A DNA stretch of 53,369 bases, taken from the NCBI GenBank assembly GCA_963933055.1, contig CAWVSY010000023.1, positions 1-53,369 on the forward strand. The letters are read 5' to 3'. Every line of letters starts with the position of its first letter. The stretch's first letter is position 1. Both the position numbers and the translations under genes were made by a program. The notes beneath the pieces were generated by a model that searched no databases, was not told the DNA's origin, and saw only the letters and a list, made by a program, of their open reading frames with translations. Origin of the DNA: Oleispira sp963933055. Its GTDB lineage: Bacteria; Pseudomonadota; Gammaproteobacteria; Pseudomonadales; Oceanobacteraceae. Positions 52,792 through 53,369 of this stretch are shown here, piece by piece.

Positions 52792-53369
52792 TTAGCCTTT
52801 TGCAGCATGAAAATGCAGAAACATCTCAATAATAGCGGGTGGAATGTTGACGCACATTTGGTTTGATAGTGTGTCGTCTTCATCAATTTCAGCCATTTCT
52901 GGTTCATCAACGAACAGTCCCGAAGCGTACATGATTGGGAATATCCATTGCGCCATCTGATCTTCGCCTTTGCTATACCAAGCTTCTTCGTTTTGCAGAA
53001 CCCCCGCCATAAAACCTGCAGCCCAAGCTTCTATCGCCGCGCCTTCTTCATCATCATCTTCGACTTGCAGGGTTAAGTCACAAGGAACAGGAAAATCTTC
53101 CCCATAATCAAGCCAAGCTTGAATCTCATAGCTTAACTTTCTTAATAAGCGCTGTACTCGCTCAAGCTGCTCAGCGGTAAACGCCGTTTTTTCTGGAAAA
53201 ATAATGTCATAAATTTCTGACCATTCAAGGTCTATTGGGCCGGTTTTTATGGCGGTCAAAAGCCCATGAGCTTCAAAAAAATCAAATGAATCTTGGCGTT
53301 CAAGCTCATCTTCTAGCATTTGGCCAAGAAGTTCTAATTCATCTTCATCTAAAGCTGGGATCGATAACA
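52792..53369 (-). CDS. UPF0149 (YecA/YgfB-like) family protein, 5' end outside window
   Basis: The frame is open to the right edge: before the first ATG (53319) the codons continue as ..IPALDEDELELLGQ, so the start is likely upstream of the window. The remaining 192 codons show the UPF0149 pattern FDFFEAHGLLTAI, VEDDDEEGAAIEAWAAGFMAGV and NIPPAIIEMFLHFHAAKG. The family is a small acidic helical fold; YgfB in E. coli and P. aeruginosa influences expression of lysis and resistance genes. Its stop abuts hsbR. Confidence 0.85.
   Translation of the reverse strand, partial: LSIPALDEDELELLGQMLEDELERQDSFDFFEAHGLLTAIKTGPIDLEWSEIYDIIFPEKTAFTAEQLERVQRLLRKLSYEIQAWLDYGEDFPVPCDLTLQVEDDDEEGAAIEAWAAGFMAGVLQNEEAWYSKGEDQMAQWIFPIMYASGLFVDEPEMAEIDEDDTLSNQMCVNIPPAIIEMFLHFHAAKG

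Noticed and set aside
1..53369. CRISPR array, insertion sequence or prophage
   Set aside because: No regularly spaced repeats, transposase, terminase or capsid genes were seen on either strand.

Overview
The window is a stretch of chromosome from a low-GC (roughly 42 %) marine gammaproteobacterium. Its gene content points to Oceanospirillales (Oleispira/Bermanella/Thalassolituus-like), but this is inferred from gene families, not from a database match. Supporting signs are a PdxB-type PLP pathway, a long-form AcnB, an HsbA/HsbR pair, PA2817-like and UPF0149 proteins, a PstS-OmpA protein, and many c-di-GMP and two-component genes. No phage, transposase, integrase or CRISPR array is visible.

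Layout. 1-9.3 kb (minus strand): a VTC-domain/CotH pair, probably behind a CRP-type site; an orphan MalT-like LuxR regulator; a DUF389 membrane protein; a periplasmic-binding/PAS/GGDEF gene cut by an in-frame TAG; and a secreted SMP-30-like protein. 9.3-13.2 kb: the most accessory-looking stretch, with an XRE regulator preceded by a cluster of GATAC half-sites, a Fic AMP-transferase with a conspicuous inverted/direct repeat upstream, and an AT-rich TIR-domain/winged-helix gene with its own leader ORF and palindrome. 13.4-18.9 kb: acnB, pdxB and a DyP-type peroxidase. 18.9-25.5 kb: an iron(III) ABC operon fbpABC behind a Fur box, with a hybrid histidine kinase as probable last gene. 25.5-31 kb: alaA, msrB, a gpx-ohrR-like peroxide module, and a hybrid kinase whose catalytic parts look dead. 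31.9-32.5 kb: two tandem tRNA-Glu/tRNA-Gly pairs, each with its own promoter. 33-38.2 kb: a YadGH-type exporter, queF, a membrane class III cyclase, a nitroreductase and tRNA-Ser. 38.5-48 kb: housekeeping and envelope genes (BASS transporter, cls, folE, murI, yceI, a second GGDEF protein, rbgA). 48-53.4 kb: bolA, a START protein, pstS-ompA behind two tandem Pho boxes, hsbA-hsbR, and a partial UPF0149 gene.

Together the genes describe a free-living cell investing in nutrient and redox sensing: Fur-controlled iron uptake, Pho-controlled phosphate binding, peroxide and methionine-sulfoxide repair, cAMP and c-di-GMP signalling, and partner switching. The strongest candidates for something undescribed are (i) the TIR-winged-helix gene with its leader ORF and palindrome, beside a Fic-winged-helix gene with its own repeats; (ii) the pseudokinase hybrid receptor; (iii) the amber-interrupted periplasmic-sensor diguanylate cyclase; and (iv) the histidine kinase joined to the Fur-controlled iron operon. 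Everything here was read by eye from sequence; no similarity search was run.
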